The notes: generated from the sequence alone by a model not told the origin. 64,000 nt of DNA from Irpex lacteus (GCA_001986395.2 MQVO02000022.1:62001-126000), one strand, 5' to 3'. Counted from the stretch's first letter, positions 50,200 through 62,237 are shown. Numbers and translations are program-made.

Positions 50200-50446
50200 A
50201 TATTAGATTTGAAGTTGGCTTGCCACAGTTCTCACTTGCACCTAAGTTCCTGCAAGGCCGGCCCATATAACTTCTCTTGTGGATGTCTGACATGCATGAC
50301 CGATTGGTGCGCCAGAGTTTGTCCGATTATGCCATAACTTGAATGGTACTGACATGAAGGCAGTGTTGACTTACCTGCATCTCGGTTGTATCTGACCGGC
50401 TTTTCCGTGACCATGTATTCTTGTATCGGCACAACATGGCTCTAGA

Positions 50447-50478
50447 TAGTCATCGCTCGTAATAGTCATCGCTCGTAA
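50447..50478 (+). repeat. 16-bp direct tandem repeat, two perfect units
   Basis: TAGTCATCGCTCGTAA occurs twice in a row and a third partial unit starts directly after. Confidence 0.8.
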
Positions 50479-51403
50479 TAGTTACGCTTACATAGTATGT
50501 CGACGTCAGTTTACCCTCTGACAGTCTAAGCTAATGGCCTTCTTATGCTCATTAGCCAGACAGATCATCTAAGACATACACCATCTATGGAGGAACACGT
50601 AGAGTCTGTAGCCCTTGCGCGGCCCGCCTAGGGTTTGAAACTGCCCGCACACCTTTGAGGTAGAGAGCCCCAAGCTAGCCAACCTTCAGCTCAACGCGGA
50701 CTCGGAGAATGCTCTCGCGTAACTGTCGGTAAATAGCCTGGTATGCTGATGATTGGTGTCTTTGATACAAGGCAGTACTTAACAGGCCGGCGCGTTACAC
50801 ATGATGAAACAGAGGAAGTCTCCCCCGCATACTGTACAACAGGGCAACACGAGGGTAGCGCCTCCCTCCCCTCTCAGGAAGGGAAGATGTGCATAACCCC
50901 GTACACGAGGCAGATAGACGGTTCAGTGGAGGACGGCGCGTGTGTGGGAGAACGAGTGGGACGGGCTGCAGTGTAAGTAAGCGGAAATAACCACGTGCGC
51001 TAAACGTGTACAGAGGTGACAAGTGGGCGAAGAAAGGACTAAACAAGGAAACACCACTGGGCAAGATGTATGGATCCCGCACTGGCAGCGGGACGGTATA
51101 GGGTGGCTTCATTTCCGGTGTATCTCAATTGGCTGATGATAGATAGGGGCAGTTCGATGGATGTCTCATTCGCCGAGTTACGAAGAGTCTCTACAAGTAC
51201 TGGCCCAGGGTCTCCGCGGTTACTCTGGGGATCCGGTAGATCTCACACCCGTTTAGTCTTCAGTGAAGCGCTTGCAGTTTTACTCGGAGCTCCGACAGAT
51301 AGCTGTCCTCCGGCGCGAAGGTTGTTACCTCGCGCGCGGTTGCGGTCTGCTTACATGAACCGACGGTATGTTACAACAGGTGACGCCCCTGGGTATCAAT
51401 AAA

Positions 51404-51790
51404 ATGCAGAAGGTCGAGCATAGCAGGCTATCTACTAGTATCTTCATTCGTGAGTACTTGCATCCATCTTGACGTATTGGATAATATGTAACATTACTTT
51501 TCCTCCCCAGCTTCTTCTAATGGAAGCTCTCGCAATAGAAGTAGCATTCAGCTAAGGCCCAGCATCTATGTATGACGGTAAATTACATATATGGACATCT
51601 ATAATGTCCTATGGTCGGACGTCCTTTCCTCACTTTTACTACTCGTCCAAGACTGGCGACATCAAGGAGATAGCAAACGAAATGACTGGGCATAGTGAAG
51701 GGTCATACCATTGGAAGCCATTTGTGGGCGGGATGATGTTTGTGCTACGCGGAGTTATGACAGCTATCTGGCTACTCCGTCATAAGGTCG
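51404..51790 (+). pseudogene. Truncated copy of five-TM member 3
   Basis: It matches the start of the gene at 52992. The first exon (ATGCAGAAGGTCGAGCATAG against ATGCAGCAGAAGCCTGAGGC...CATAG), its GTGAGT intron and most of exon 2 are present, including FPHFY and IKEIANE. In-frame translation stops at TGA after LRPSIY, and indels shift the later part. Exons 3-5 are missing. Because the intron is kept, it arose by DNA duplication, not from mRNA. Confidence 0.72.
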
Positions 51791-52991
51791 AACGTTAAAC
51801 GTGCCGTATATACTTAGCTCGACTCCGGTAAATACGTTCGACTTGAAGTTTGCCGACTAAGTACTAAGTATGTCATACCCTTTTGAGAGGTTTTCACCAG
51901 TGATACATTGATAGTACCGCGTAGTGCATGCCAGTGAAAGGTACGCTTGCCAGGAAGTATGCTATTACATACGGGCGGCAGCTGAGCTCTGAGTAACTAC
52001 GGAATCACGACAGAAGTACTCGCTACATGAACAGAAAGAAAGAAAGAAAACAGCAAGCGGTATTAGCATCCCAGGTATGGTATTAGAGCAGGGCTCTCTA
52101 ATGCTGTGAAATCAGCTATCCGCGCAACGCCAATATAGCTATGGTGAATATGCAGTATCTAGGTTTGCATATCCACGCATTTTCCAATAAACTTGCCAAT
52201 AGTATCCTTCTAGTCAATTAAGCATATATAGTAAATATGTTCTACAACGGAAGGGGGTACATAATAGTGACAGAATGCTTATGCCGTGGCATAGTCTGGT
52301 GTCATATGCCAACAATTACCATCCTAAAACTTGAGTTCTTGTCCTAAGCTCCCGGTTCTATTGGTGCGTCGAGACTCTGCAGGATTACCATGACATGTTG
52401 TAGCCATGCGACTTGTGGTTCTTGACGTTGTTGTACACGTAACTCGAAGGAGGCCGCATCGATCCATTGTCCTCAAGCCTGAGCGAGTTATCAGCTTGTG
52501 GTTGAAGCAGCTTCACAATAAGATAACCATACGCGTCTAGCCTGAGTAAGGAGGCGCTCCAGTAATCCTAGCCTTCATTGCTCTGCCAGTCTTCCGGATC
52601 CTCATTGTCGCAATGTCCGCGTTAGGACACGTGCATGCCTTGAAGTGGTCACAAGGGCGTGCCAGTGTTCACTCGATGATCGCTGCGGTGATCCGAGTCC
52701 CTCTGGGACCCACAGCAAAAAGCTCTTGTGGTGGGAAGATCTGTATTAAGAAGATACGAGCGCCTGGCGCTGCGGAAACGCTATACTGATCATGACAATC
52801 GGTGATTCTTATATATATACCTCGTACTTCCTGAGAGACCAAGTTGCACTGATCCCTGTTTCCGCACTACGTGGTCTTTACTACCAGCTCATAGCTATTC
52901 ATACTTGCTGTTAGGCAGACTCCACATCCTTCGCCAAGCCGACGGGATCAGACACCAAGTGACGTCTCGGAGCAGTACCACTGGCAGCGAA
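51791..52991. other. Intergenic between truncated and intact tandem copies
   Basis: An AT-rich spacer with a GAAA microsatellite at 52034-52050 and TATATATA near 52812. No coding sequence was recognised. Confidence 0.5.
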
Positions 52992-54089
52992 ATGCAGCAG
53001 AAGCCTGAGGCCGAACATAGCAGGCTGGTATTGTTCATTCGTGAGTGAGTATACTTACCCATTGGATATGTATATCATTATCACTTCTCTAGATTCTCGT
53101 CTTGGTGCCTTCAGCGGTAGAAGTTGTATTCAACTCAAGTTCCCCGCCTGCGTCCCGCGCGCAATTGCATTTATCCACACTCACATCGTCCTTTGGTCCT
53201 TCCCTCACTTTTACTCGTCCAACATTAAGGAGATAGCAAACGAAATTAACACCAGAAGTGATGAAACTCACCGTTGGGAGTCGTTTGCAGGCGGTATAAG
53301 AAGACTATGCTACGCGGCATTAACCAAAGGTTTTCTCGTCATAAGGTATGGCAGACACATTATGGACACTAAGACTCCTGATCAACCTGTTTCATAAATC
53401 CTGTAAGCGGGGGCGCGTATATCAGCCAAAACTCCTACGAAATCGCGTCTTCGGCATCTGGGGTCGTCCTCGTTATCGTCGGCATCTTCGTTCTGCTGAA
53501 TACGTATGTGACCTTAACATACCTCGATTCAATTAATTCGTGCTCATATACAGTGAGTCGTTTTCCATGCTCTGACCGGCGACAGACTTCTCTAACCATA
53601 CACCATGGCCAGCACCTTTTCTCGAACGAGCTTGTTGTTGAACAAGCTGCGCGGATCCTCGCCATTCCGGTAGCTTCGATAATTTGGTGCGTATACTGCT
53701 TCCAATCAACGTGAATATATTCTGATACTACTACCAGGTCTTTGATTATCTTCTCTGCCTCTTTGGTATTGTACTTTGGGCAAACAGGAGCCCCTCAGAT
53801 AGATTTGGGACAAGATTTCGATCAACCACCTTCAATACGTTCACTCGGCACGTATGCTCACAATGAGGACGCTCAATACTCGCCATCTTCAGAGCAGCCA
53901 GGTATTACAGCACCCCGTCTTCCCTTGTTAGCGAAGCTCGCCATTGGTCTGATGGTTAGTGTCTTTGCCCTATATTTTCTTTCACTCCTTCGCGATGTCA
54001 GGCGCAGCCGGAATGCTCTCATGGGCGTCGCTAGTCGAGATATAGAGGCTGTCGTTACGACTCCTACATCAGACAATTCTTCATCTTAG
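52992..54089 (+). CDS. Five-TM family member 3 (unknown function)
   Basis: Exon 1 is short: MQQKPEAEHSRLVLFI, then HSRLGAFSGRSCIQ. Spans: VPRAIAFIHTHIVLWSFPHF, LCYAALTKGFLVISGGAYIS, GVVLVIVGIFVLLNTYVTLT, RILAIPVASIIW|SLIIFSAS and LAIGLMVSVFALYFLSLLRD. QTGAPQIDLG follows span 4 as in member 2. The shared QNSYE after span 2, the TG|G intron in the Trp codon and the closing SRDIEAVV tail support the family assignment. The loop between spans 1 and 2 is shorter than in members 4 and 5. A truncated copy lies 1.2 kb upstream. Confidence 0.78.
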
Positions 54090-54582
54090 CTCACTTCTAT
54101 CTCGTATACTGAGACTGTCTGGTTGTACATTATATTAGGTTTGTTCGTTTGATGGACTGTACACAGATGCCTATCATACCCTCTGCATTCAATTATACTA
54201 GAATCGGCATATAGAATTATTCTTCCTGTCAATATCTGGCTACTCCGAAATCCCGAACGTTGAGTGGGTATACTTGCCTAGTATAGTTATGTGACGTATG
54301 TATCGTGGCGCTAAGAACACTGATCGGTGATCGGTGATCGGTAATCGGTGATCGAAGGAGGTCAAGCTTGCTTTGTGGCGTGCGAATCAATGCAGACGCT
54401 TGTGCTGGCTGACTCGGCACTCGAGTCACAGCCGCAAATCCCTTGTGTCAAAAAGTCCGATCCATCATCCCTTATGCCTCCCTTCTGGTTCTGCTTCCGC
54501 GGTATACTTCCATGCTTGTCACTCCCATGGCACTGCTATGCTTCCATCTTTGGACCTTATCGACGGTTGAGGACTAGTACTC
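54090..54582. other. Intergenic with a heptamer repeat
   Basis: It lies between convergent genes and contains the 7-bp tandem repeat at 54321-54354. Nothing else was seen. Confidence 0.5.
54321..54354 (+). repeat. 7-bp tandem repeat, about five units
   Basis: TGATCGG is repeated, with one unit changed to TAATCGG. Confidence 0.85.
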
Positions 54583-55129
54583 TTACGTTGACAGCACAGG
54601 ACCGTCCTGTCCGTACACCGGATCCCTCTCGAACCAACCCAATCTGCGAATCCTCTCCTCAACTCCGTCTTCATCCTCTCTTCCATAACACATGTCCCAG
54701 CTCTTTGCACCCACAGGATACGACCCTATCATCTCGAAGACATCCTCTCCCTCTGCCTTCATTAGGCGATGGGCTACGCCCGCAGGCACGACGATCACGT
54801 CTCCCTTCTTAACGATCTCCTCAATTTTCCCTGAATTTGTTTCTCCGCCGAATAACAATGTAGCGCTCCCTGACGATATGACGAGCAACTCGTGTGTCGT
54901 CGAATGAAAATGCGACGTCTTGTACATCGAGTACCTCCACTGCGGCTCGCACACACCGATGGCTCTGATGTGCGACTCAATCTGCGAAGCAGTCGCGTCG
55001 CTCGGGAATGCATCGTGGTAGATGAGCAGAGGTTTATTTTGGATGGAAGTGTTCGGTATTCGAGCGTGGCGCGGGCTATTGTGACGAGTGATAGGTGAGT
55101 GGTTTCAAGCTGAGGGTCGTCGGCGACAT
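54583..55129 (-). CDS. Cupin-domain protein (one-base frameshift near the N-terminus)
   Basis: A small single-domain beta-barrel protein. Cupin motif 1 is seen in FHSTTHELLVISSGSATLLF and motif 2 in GDVIVVPAGVAHRLM. His and Glu residues suit metal binding, but the substrate is unknown. The N-terminus reads MSPTTLSLKPLTYHSSQ and then meets a stop (plus-strand 55076-55078). One base fewer at this point leads into ARIPNTSIQNKPLLIYHDAF, the expected continuation. So either the sequence has an indel error or the gene is newly inactivated. After FPSDATASQIESHIRAIGVC the frame is clean to the stop. The C-terminus WFERDPVYGQDGP matches the usual end of such proteins. Confidence 0.75.
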
Positions 55130-55544
55130 TATTAGCGATGACCAGCGATGCTACAGGTGTCGTGGTATAAGGTGAGTGCTCCAGTACACCTGTTCTCGCC
55201 CTATGTACCCTTTCTTTCGTGGCCCCATATCTCACTGAAGACGTCATACCCGAGTCGACCTGTTTCTGCCGTAGGAGATGCATTAATACACGATCGTTGA
55301 CATTTATATCATACTAAAACTTACGATTAGCCGCACGTCGCAATGTGCATGTCGATAATCAACCTTTATTTGTAGGCCATCGTCCTCGTTGAGCCACGAG
55401 GTCGAGTTTGCCGAGATACAACGTGTATAAAGCGAGGCGCCTCGTGGAAACCCACAAAATGCATGCTATCCTATCGTTTCTCGTCCTCTAATCCACTGAT
55501 CATTCCCCCCTTCACCCAGCACCTTCGACGTAGACTACTCAACA
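55130..55544. other. Divergent promoter region
   Basis: A short spacer between the cupin gene (-) and the unknown gene (+), probably a shared promoter region. No motif stands out. Confidence 0.45.
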
Positions 55545-56568
55545 ATGACGGACAGCGCCCCAGGCCCCTCAGACATCGCTATCTTTCTCAAGCTTCACGC
55601 TATGTATCAAGCCGACCCACAAATTGGCGCGGAGAAGGCTCACAAACAGCTCTTGGCGGATAATCCAACATGGGTGGGAAAGGTATCGTTGAAGGTGTGT
55701 TTATGTGTGTATTTAGAACATTGGGATATCTGGTCATTGACGTAGTAAATGTCGTTTAGCGTGTCAAAACGATTCGCAACGAGAATGGCCTGGTCTCTCA
55801 AGCCTCCGGGGCTCCAGGGTCTACCCTTCCATCGAACGGTATCCCAGGAAGCGCTACAAGAGACATCAATGCACTCGCCACCAGACGTACCTCCAACTCA
55901 AGCGTCTCACCCACTTCCGTGCTACGTCTCCGACAATCACCCGAACAATCCGCTGCGCAAGCCCTCGAGCTTGAGAACCGCTTCAGACAACGACTCGCCG
56001 CTGCATCTGAGGCGCTGTTCGCTCAGAACAAGATGCACGATGCCGCTCGGAAGGCGGGCCAGGGCTATGGCGGAGGTTGGTATGCCGTGCTACCAGATGG
56101 AGTGGAAGAGTACGTGTGGGAGAAGATATTGTGGGTGCAGTGTGCGACGGGAGAGGGCAATGAGGCTATGGGTCGATATGTATTCCTCGGTAAGCGGTGA
56201 CTTATATTACGTCTGCGGTGCTGACTGGATCGCACTGTTCGCGCACGTACAGAGCGAGGGAAGAAGGAAAGTATAATGGGCAACCCAGCGGGCGTATACA
56301 TGGTGTATATGGGTTTACGATCCGCATTGACTGAGATGGATGTTGTCAAGCGCGGGGAGATTTCCGTCAGTGACGAGAGGTTAGCAAGGCAGCTCGAAGC
56401 CGAGTGAGTATCGTTGTACGCTGGATATTGTCGTGTATGGAACTAACCCTGCTGAATAGGTACGGCATCAACCCAATACCGTTCGGGCGGGAGGTTGACA
56501 AAGACCCGGAGAGTCCGGAGGGGGCTTTATTGACCAAAGTTCTATTGGATATGACGATTGGTGGCTGA
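55545..56568 (+). CDS. Conserved protein of unknown function, copy 2
   Basis: Paralogue of the gene at 45864-46989. Start MTDSAPGPSDIAIFLKLHAM. The N-terminal domain has PQIGAEKAHKQLLADNPTWV and GKVSLK|RVKTIRNENGL with the intron at the same place. Then come AASEALFAQNKMHDAARKAG, GGGWYAVLPDGVEEYVWEKI, GNPAGVYMVYMGLRSAL and ISVSDERLARQLEAE|YGIN, and it ends EGALLTKVLLDMTIGG. Four exons keep phase. It is shorter than copy 1 in the linker and lacks the KTSGPSSH region. No localisation signal is visible and I do not recognise the family. Confidence 0.85.
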
Positions 56569-57879
56569 ATTTCTCTGCGAGCCGTGAAAGCCATGTATAT
56601 TAGCGCACCCACAAGTCCATATGTTTGTGACTGCTGTGTTACTGTAATACGCTGCGTCCCTTTTCACGTAAAGTCGGGTCATGGCAAAGACGATCTTGTT
56701 CAGCTTGAAGCTTTGCAATAACTCTGTCACTGCAAGAAGTACTTACTGCGGTTTGCAGAATGATATGGAATCAACTTTTTTCGCGCATCCCGGCATTTAG
56801 ACCACATGATGTATTGATGGCACGTGCATGACGTCTCTTCAAGCTCCGCCACTTATCTCAAGCTCGAAACATGGCGTAGTTGCGTCTTCGCTCAGCTGTA
56901 ATGAGGCTACTCATCACTGAATGATTCAATATCATCCATGTATAATCTCAGATGAGTAAGAATCAAAATTTGTGCTGTAATACTTCAATGAGTGCGTAAA
57001 AGTAGGTATTTATTCCTCATCGAATCCTCGATGTTCCTATACTCATTAGACTACACTAACCACTCGATTCTTCCAGTAATATAGCATATATTGAATGAGA
57101 GCATAATAAACAACATTTTACTAAGCTCATGCAGCTGCACACTAATACCTTCAGCTAACTCTTTCTGCGAGGCTACTGCAAGTGAAACTCCGACAGTCGC
57201 CATCTGCTGAAGCCGAGGGGATAGTCGGCGATCAGCGCCAAAATGTTCTTAACGCCCACGTAGCGCCGGGTGCGAAAAAAGTTATATCTTTCTGCAAACC
57301 GCAGTAACGGAATCGACGCCGGATCTTGATCGAAGCTTGATCCGCGCGCCGGCGGAGTTCAGGAAGACCACGGCCGGATGACAGGTCCACCTCCCGGTGG
57401 TACCTGCTGCCCGACTGCTACCAGCTCTTCCTTCGCTATCATTGTACGCTCTACAACTTAATCTTCGGAGAGCAGCCTCTTTCTACATGTCAGCAATATG
57501 GTTAAGAAAATTCTTGCTCGGGCATGAAAAGTAAAGATGAGGAGGTTCTTTAGTGAACGTAGGGCTTCAAAGTATAGGTACGTGGCCCCTTATTAGGTTA
57601 CGGTTTGCTAGATTGTCTAAGTCCCACGTTGCTAAGCTGAGTGCGGCCCGTGTACTTGCGTTTCCGGTACTTGAAGACGTCAGACGTCCCGTATTTGGGT
57701 GTTATTTGGCCGAGGGACTTGCGGCTGTGGCGGACGTCCTTTCGAATCTTCTACGGTAGGACGAATATGACCTCGAGCACGAATCCCACTCCAGTTTGCT
57801 TTCAACGACGACGACTCACTCTCCTCCAATCTTTATACTGTTCTACTACACCCACATCGCCTCTCCTACCTCTCCCTCC
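56569..57879. other. Intergenic, no gene recognised
   Basis: AT-rich sequence with short open frames only. The right end is the leader of five-TM member 4; an open frame from 57767 (MTSSTNPTP) is out of frame with that gene. Confidence 0.45.
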
Positions 57880-59340
57880 GGATGCCTCGCTCACCCACCC
57901 AAGATCGTTCTGCTGCGGAGAATCGTAGTCGTACGCGCATCCCCGATGGTATGTTTTCACTTCAACTTCATTGCCAAACTTATGCATGACTATCCAACCA
58001 GCATCTGCACAAGTCTCAGTTTCCGGCTTGACGCGTCCAACACGACGATGCTCTTGTACACCCCTCAGCCTTGACGCTGTCGCCCGCCTGTTCCGGGCTT
58101 CTATCACCTGCACCTATGTTTACATCGTCCTTGGTTCATGGCCCCTCATGTACCTCCGCTCCATGGAGTCCAACGTGAACACGAGAGGAAGTCGTTCGTC
58201 GCGGTTACACTACGCCAGGGGTGTTTGGGGACGCAGTCGGACATCAAATCCATGTCGCTGGACTTCGCTCCTGGACGACGTAACGCGCAAGTGCTACACG
58301 ACGTTGGCGGGGGTTGGACTTTGTCTCCTGTGAGTAGACCATATTGGATATTGCGTGATTTGTCTCTACTACATCATCTAATACCCATCTTCTCGTATCA
58401 CGTATTGGCAGAGCCGGCATGTATATCGTACAAGAGTCGTACGAAGTTATACCTGAGACGCTGGGGTACATTGTCATGGTTGTCAGTGTGGAAGCCCTGC
58501 TGAGTACATTCGCCACTCTGGCGTATATTCCCTTGGTCAAGACTAGTCTGCCCGCAATGCGCACCAAACTGGTAAGCTTCCTCACCCCACTGTAATACGA
58601 ATACCAGTCACTAATAGGGATTATAATGGAATAGAACTGTCTTTCAAATCAGTGGCTCATGCGAGTTGCGAAGATTTTAGCCCTTCCGATTCCGGCATTA
58701 CTATGGTACGTATTGCACGATTCTCATCCCAGAATGAAACCTCCAGTTGGTGATTCTAACATCCCTCCTCAGGTGTTTCGTCCTCACCGCCATCTCTGCT
58801 GCATTCTATGGCACACAATCGCGAGTACCGATGTTGCAAGTTCCCATGACCCCCGGCGACGTCTACCTTCGGGGTGTCACATCGCACCGTGGAGCGCATC
58901 ACCACGAAGAACCCGATCGCACTCAAAGTGACCAGGAACCGTTGCTTCTGACTGCGAACCACTCCTTCCCTCGATCATCACGGATCGTCGTGTGCATCGC
59001 GATCGTCCTCGTCACTATTCGGTTCATCTATGTCGTCTATTCCCTTGTTCGCTTGCACAATGCGCTGAGCGAAATAGGCATCACCCCTTCTCTTTTGGAC
59101 TCCGCGGATATGGACGATCACGAGAACTCCACGGTCACGCTAACTGGGATTCCGCTGCAAAATATTGTTGTCCACGGTACGAGGGGCGCGTCAGCTCTTC
59201 CCGCGAATGCGGTGCCTGGCCTGAGCTTGGTTATGGCTGCAAGTGCCGATGATACGAGCAACTTGGAAGTTGATGACAAAAAGCTCAAACGTCGTTCTGC
59301 ACCCAAGTCAGACAAAGAGACCGTGAATGCGTCAGTTTAG
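57880..59340 (+). CDS. Five-TM family member 4 (unknown function)
   Basis: Start MPRSPTQDRSAAENRSRTRI, joined by an intron to DVSVSGLTRPTRRC. Spans: VARLFRASITCTYVYIVLGS, CYTTLAGVGLCLLAGMYIVQ, LGYIVMVVSVEALLSTFATL, VAKILALPIPALLW|CFVLTA and RIVVCIAIVLVTIRFIYVVY. A Trp-codon intron (TG|G) again precedes the second part of span 4, and QSRVPMLQVP follows it. The loop after span 1 contains LRSMESNVNT, close to LRSMEDNTDL in member 5, its nearest relative here. The tail is rich in Ser, Thr and charged residues and ends KSDKETVNASV. Confidence 0.83.
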
Positions 59341-59879
59341 CGTCATGTAGCACCGGGTGTGGTATGTTATCCCTCTCTCACCTCGCTTTATCGACATGTC
59401 ACTTACCTACGTCTCACAGTAGCGATCGGCTGGGTAGCTTTCTATCAAAATTCGTCCTTGTTCATTATCAGGCTGTGCCTTTTTTTGGAAATGATCGTAT
59501 CGAGTATGAGATCTATACCCATTGTAATTCGGAATATTCTGTACCTTAAGAAGATATTTTAACTATTTCGCGACTTGGATACATGTTTCAGTCTATATAC
59601 CACAGCTCTCTAATTCCTTCGTCTTGTTGTATCGTAGAAACACACAATATATACTCCTAGCACTGGATGCACGACAATGCCGTGCGCGGAGGTTCGTGCA
59701 ACTCAGTACTCAATAGGGCGGACGGTTTTGCACATAAGATTGGAGTACCTACAGTAGGGATGCGCAAGCGTTTGCGTCTGCTTGGACGAACGTCGGAGAG
59801 ATCCATGATTGTGGCAGATTCCGACACTATGGGCGTCACGCCTATAAGAGCTGCCGATGCTGAGTCTTACATGCTCTTC

Positions 59880-59916
<37 letters not shown>

Positions 59917-60016
59917 CTTACTTTGCTGCTCCTCCCCCTTTGCTTTTCTGACCATATCGTCACTGCTGTTACGTCTTGCACATAAATCCACCAGCTATTT
60001 ACTTGCAATACCGACC
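59341..60016. other. Intergenic with a poly-C tract
   Basis: It holds the 3' region of member 4, a 34-nt C run (listed separately) and the promoter of member 5. Confidence 0.5.
59881..59914 (+). repeat. Poly-C homopolymer, 34 nt
   Basis: An uninterrupted run of C ends about 102 bp upstream of the ATG at 60017. The length in the real genome may differ, because such runs are hard to sequence. Confidence 0.95.
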
Positions 60017-61731
60017 ATGTCTCGGGGACCTGATATGCAGAGTGGGCAGCCCGAGGGTCATATTGCCGAAGACGGTGCGTTTACTACTCAGTCTCTCATC
60101 AACACTGTGCATGACCATTCCGGCAGAACCTCACGATCCGCCTCCCCCACCGTCTACGATGCGATATGCACGAAAGACGCTTACTACGATGCAAGCCTTC
60201 GTTGGCAGCATCTATGTGCATGTCGTTCTGGTCTGCTTTCCCCTACTGTATCTTCGGTCCATGGAGGATAACACGGATCTCTTCTCGAGTCGCTTTCGCG
60301 GCCTCGGAGGTCGCTCGCGTATAGTAGGTGGAGGATGGGCAAATGCTAGGACGAGCTCTTCCCGCTGCCAGTGGACGTCGTTCCTGGATGGAGTGATCCA
60401 TAAGGGCTACGCTACCCTGGCTATCGCGGGATCCTGCTTAGGGTGAGTCCCTCCTTTCGTTCTTGCTCAGAGCCAGGTTGCTATACTTTGAACCCTCGCC
60501 ATTGTTGTCATTGTGCAGCTTTGGTGGATATGTGAGGCAGCAGTCCTACGAGCCAATGCCCATGACGTTGGGGCTCGTCTTGATGATCTTCAGTGGCGAC
60601 GCCTTACTCAATACCCTCGCCGTCCTGGGCTACATACACCTGGTCAAAACAAACGTCATTGCGATGCGTGCACAAATGGTGGGTTCCTTCAATCATATTC
60701 CTGATGAGTGCAATTAACTCTGTGACTATTGACAGAATCGGCTCTCTCACCGGGCACTCATCCGTGCCGCCAAGCTTTTCGCGGTACCGATTGCGGCGTC
60801 TCTTTGGTAAGCACCACGTGCATTTCACACGAGAACTTTATTGATCTACTCTTCATGTTGACATTAGGTGTCTTGCTGTTACTGTTGTCGCGGCAGGATT
60901 CTACTTTGCACAGTCCGGGGCCCCAGCGATGCAAGTCCCACCAGCTTATATTCACGGATCAATCGCACGCAGATCTCGCGACAAACTCGATCATAAGGCC
61001 GATCACGATCGTGCTCTATCTTATCATGAGCCTGTTTCCATCGCGGACCACTCTTTACCCACTGCGGGGCGCGTCGTCGTAGGCGTCCTGACTGGTCTCG
61101 CTGTAGTGCGCTTTTTCTACGTCCTATATTGTCTTGTGCGCCTCCATAAGTCCAGAGGAATCGGGCGCCACAACCGTGGTGATATAGAGTCCGCAGATAT
61201 GACCAACAATCTCTGTGCTGAGGGACTCTCCGGCATCCCCCTTCGCCGTCAAGCTCATGCTGACACCGACGACGTGAAGAAGGGGCCGAGTGAAGCCAGC
61301 TCAGTGGCATGGACTGAAGGAATGATGACAGGAGAGCCTGAAGAGATGGCTCCCATCCGTGTAGGAGACCACTCTTCAGCCGATGATAGCTGCGATCCAC
61401 AAGCCAACGCAACAAAGCTCAATCGACGCTCTAAACGTGCAAAGAAGCAGAGCAGCGGAAGTAATGGTACTGTGGCTGGCGCATGGGTACGACCAGTAAA
61501 GTCGGGGAAGACGCGCTCGTCACTCCACAGGGACAGTAAAGACAAGGTGAGTATTGGCTGCAAGCCTGTGTTACTTCTCACTTGCTAACCATCTCTCGTA
61601 TGTAGGGCAACTTAGATTCTGCTGAAGTTTCTGGCAGCTCGTCGAGCTCAGCTTGGACGACAGAATCCGATTCGCCCGCGACTATTGCCGAAGAGATTGG
61701 CACAGCCACTTCGATTCTTGTAACATCTTGA
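60017..61731 (+). CDS. Five-TM family member 5 (unknown function)
   Basis: Start MSRGPDMQSGQPEGHIAED, then an intron to EPHDPPPPPSTMRYARK. Spans: MQAFVGSIYVHVVLVCFPLL, KGYATLAIAGSCLGFGGYV, LGLVLMIFSGDALLNTLAVL, AKLFAVPIAASLW|CLAVTVV and GVLTGLAVVRFFYVLYCLVR. DALLNTLAVLGYIHLVKT and the TG|G intron are shared with the other members, and QSGAPAMQVP follows span 4. The tail of about 150 residues is the longest in the family: basic (KLNRRSKRAKKQ), then acidic and Ser-rich. It is split by an intron (61547-61604) and ends SILVTS. Confidence 0.84.
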
Positions 61732-62201
61732 ATCTCGCACTCATACTGAATATCCTCCCTTCCAATGTCATCACATGCACAAGGACTTATCGTTCGGACT
61801 CCCATTCCTCATGTCATCAAATCATCCTATGTTCAATTTTCCTTTCATCGTGTGTTAGTCGTATATGTTGTGTTTAGTTATTCTCGCCGTGTGTTCTGTT
61901 TGTTTACGTTGCTTGTCTTCCATTGTCTTCGCTTTCGTCGTATACCCTTCTGTTGTTTAGCAACGTAGCCCAGTCGATTGCTTGTATACACGCACACCGA
62001 GTAAAGTCATGATCACTATATTTATACTGTTTACGCGGCTTTGTTGAAGTTTTCCTCGACGGAACCAGGTTCTACTACACACAAAAGAGTACTTACTCAC
62101 TGCATACTGGGAGTGCAAGCAGACAGTGATAATATAGTCAGCACCATGACTAAACGCGCCCTTTTGCGCCTCTTTCCTATCCTGTGAAGGGCGCCTGGCG
62201 C

Positions 62202-62237
62202 TAGGCTCGTGAACCAGCCTCTAAAACCTCGTACCTC
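62202..62237 (+). repeat. Dispersed repeat, copy 2
   Basis: TAGGCTCGTGAACCAGCCTC and following bases match 50165-50199. The flanks contain further CTGGCGCT and GCGCTCATA repeats. Confidence 0.45.

Larger units (their letters stand above)
50006..51403. other. Intergenic, no gene recognised
   Basis: It contains a 16-bp tandem repeat (50447-50478) and a sequence shared with 62.2 kb (50165-50199). The open frame 51070-51402 has no recognisable feature. Confidence 0.45.

Noticed and set aside
51070..51402. 110-codon frame upstream of the truncated five-TM copy
   Set aside because: Low-complexity composition and no relation to the sequence upstream of the intact copy beyond about 50 bp.
57215..57240. 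GGCGATCAGCG resembling the end of the 492-bp element
   Set aside because: Only about 10 bases match and no second end or target duplication is present.
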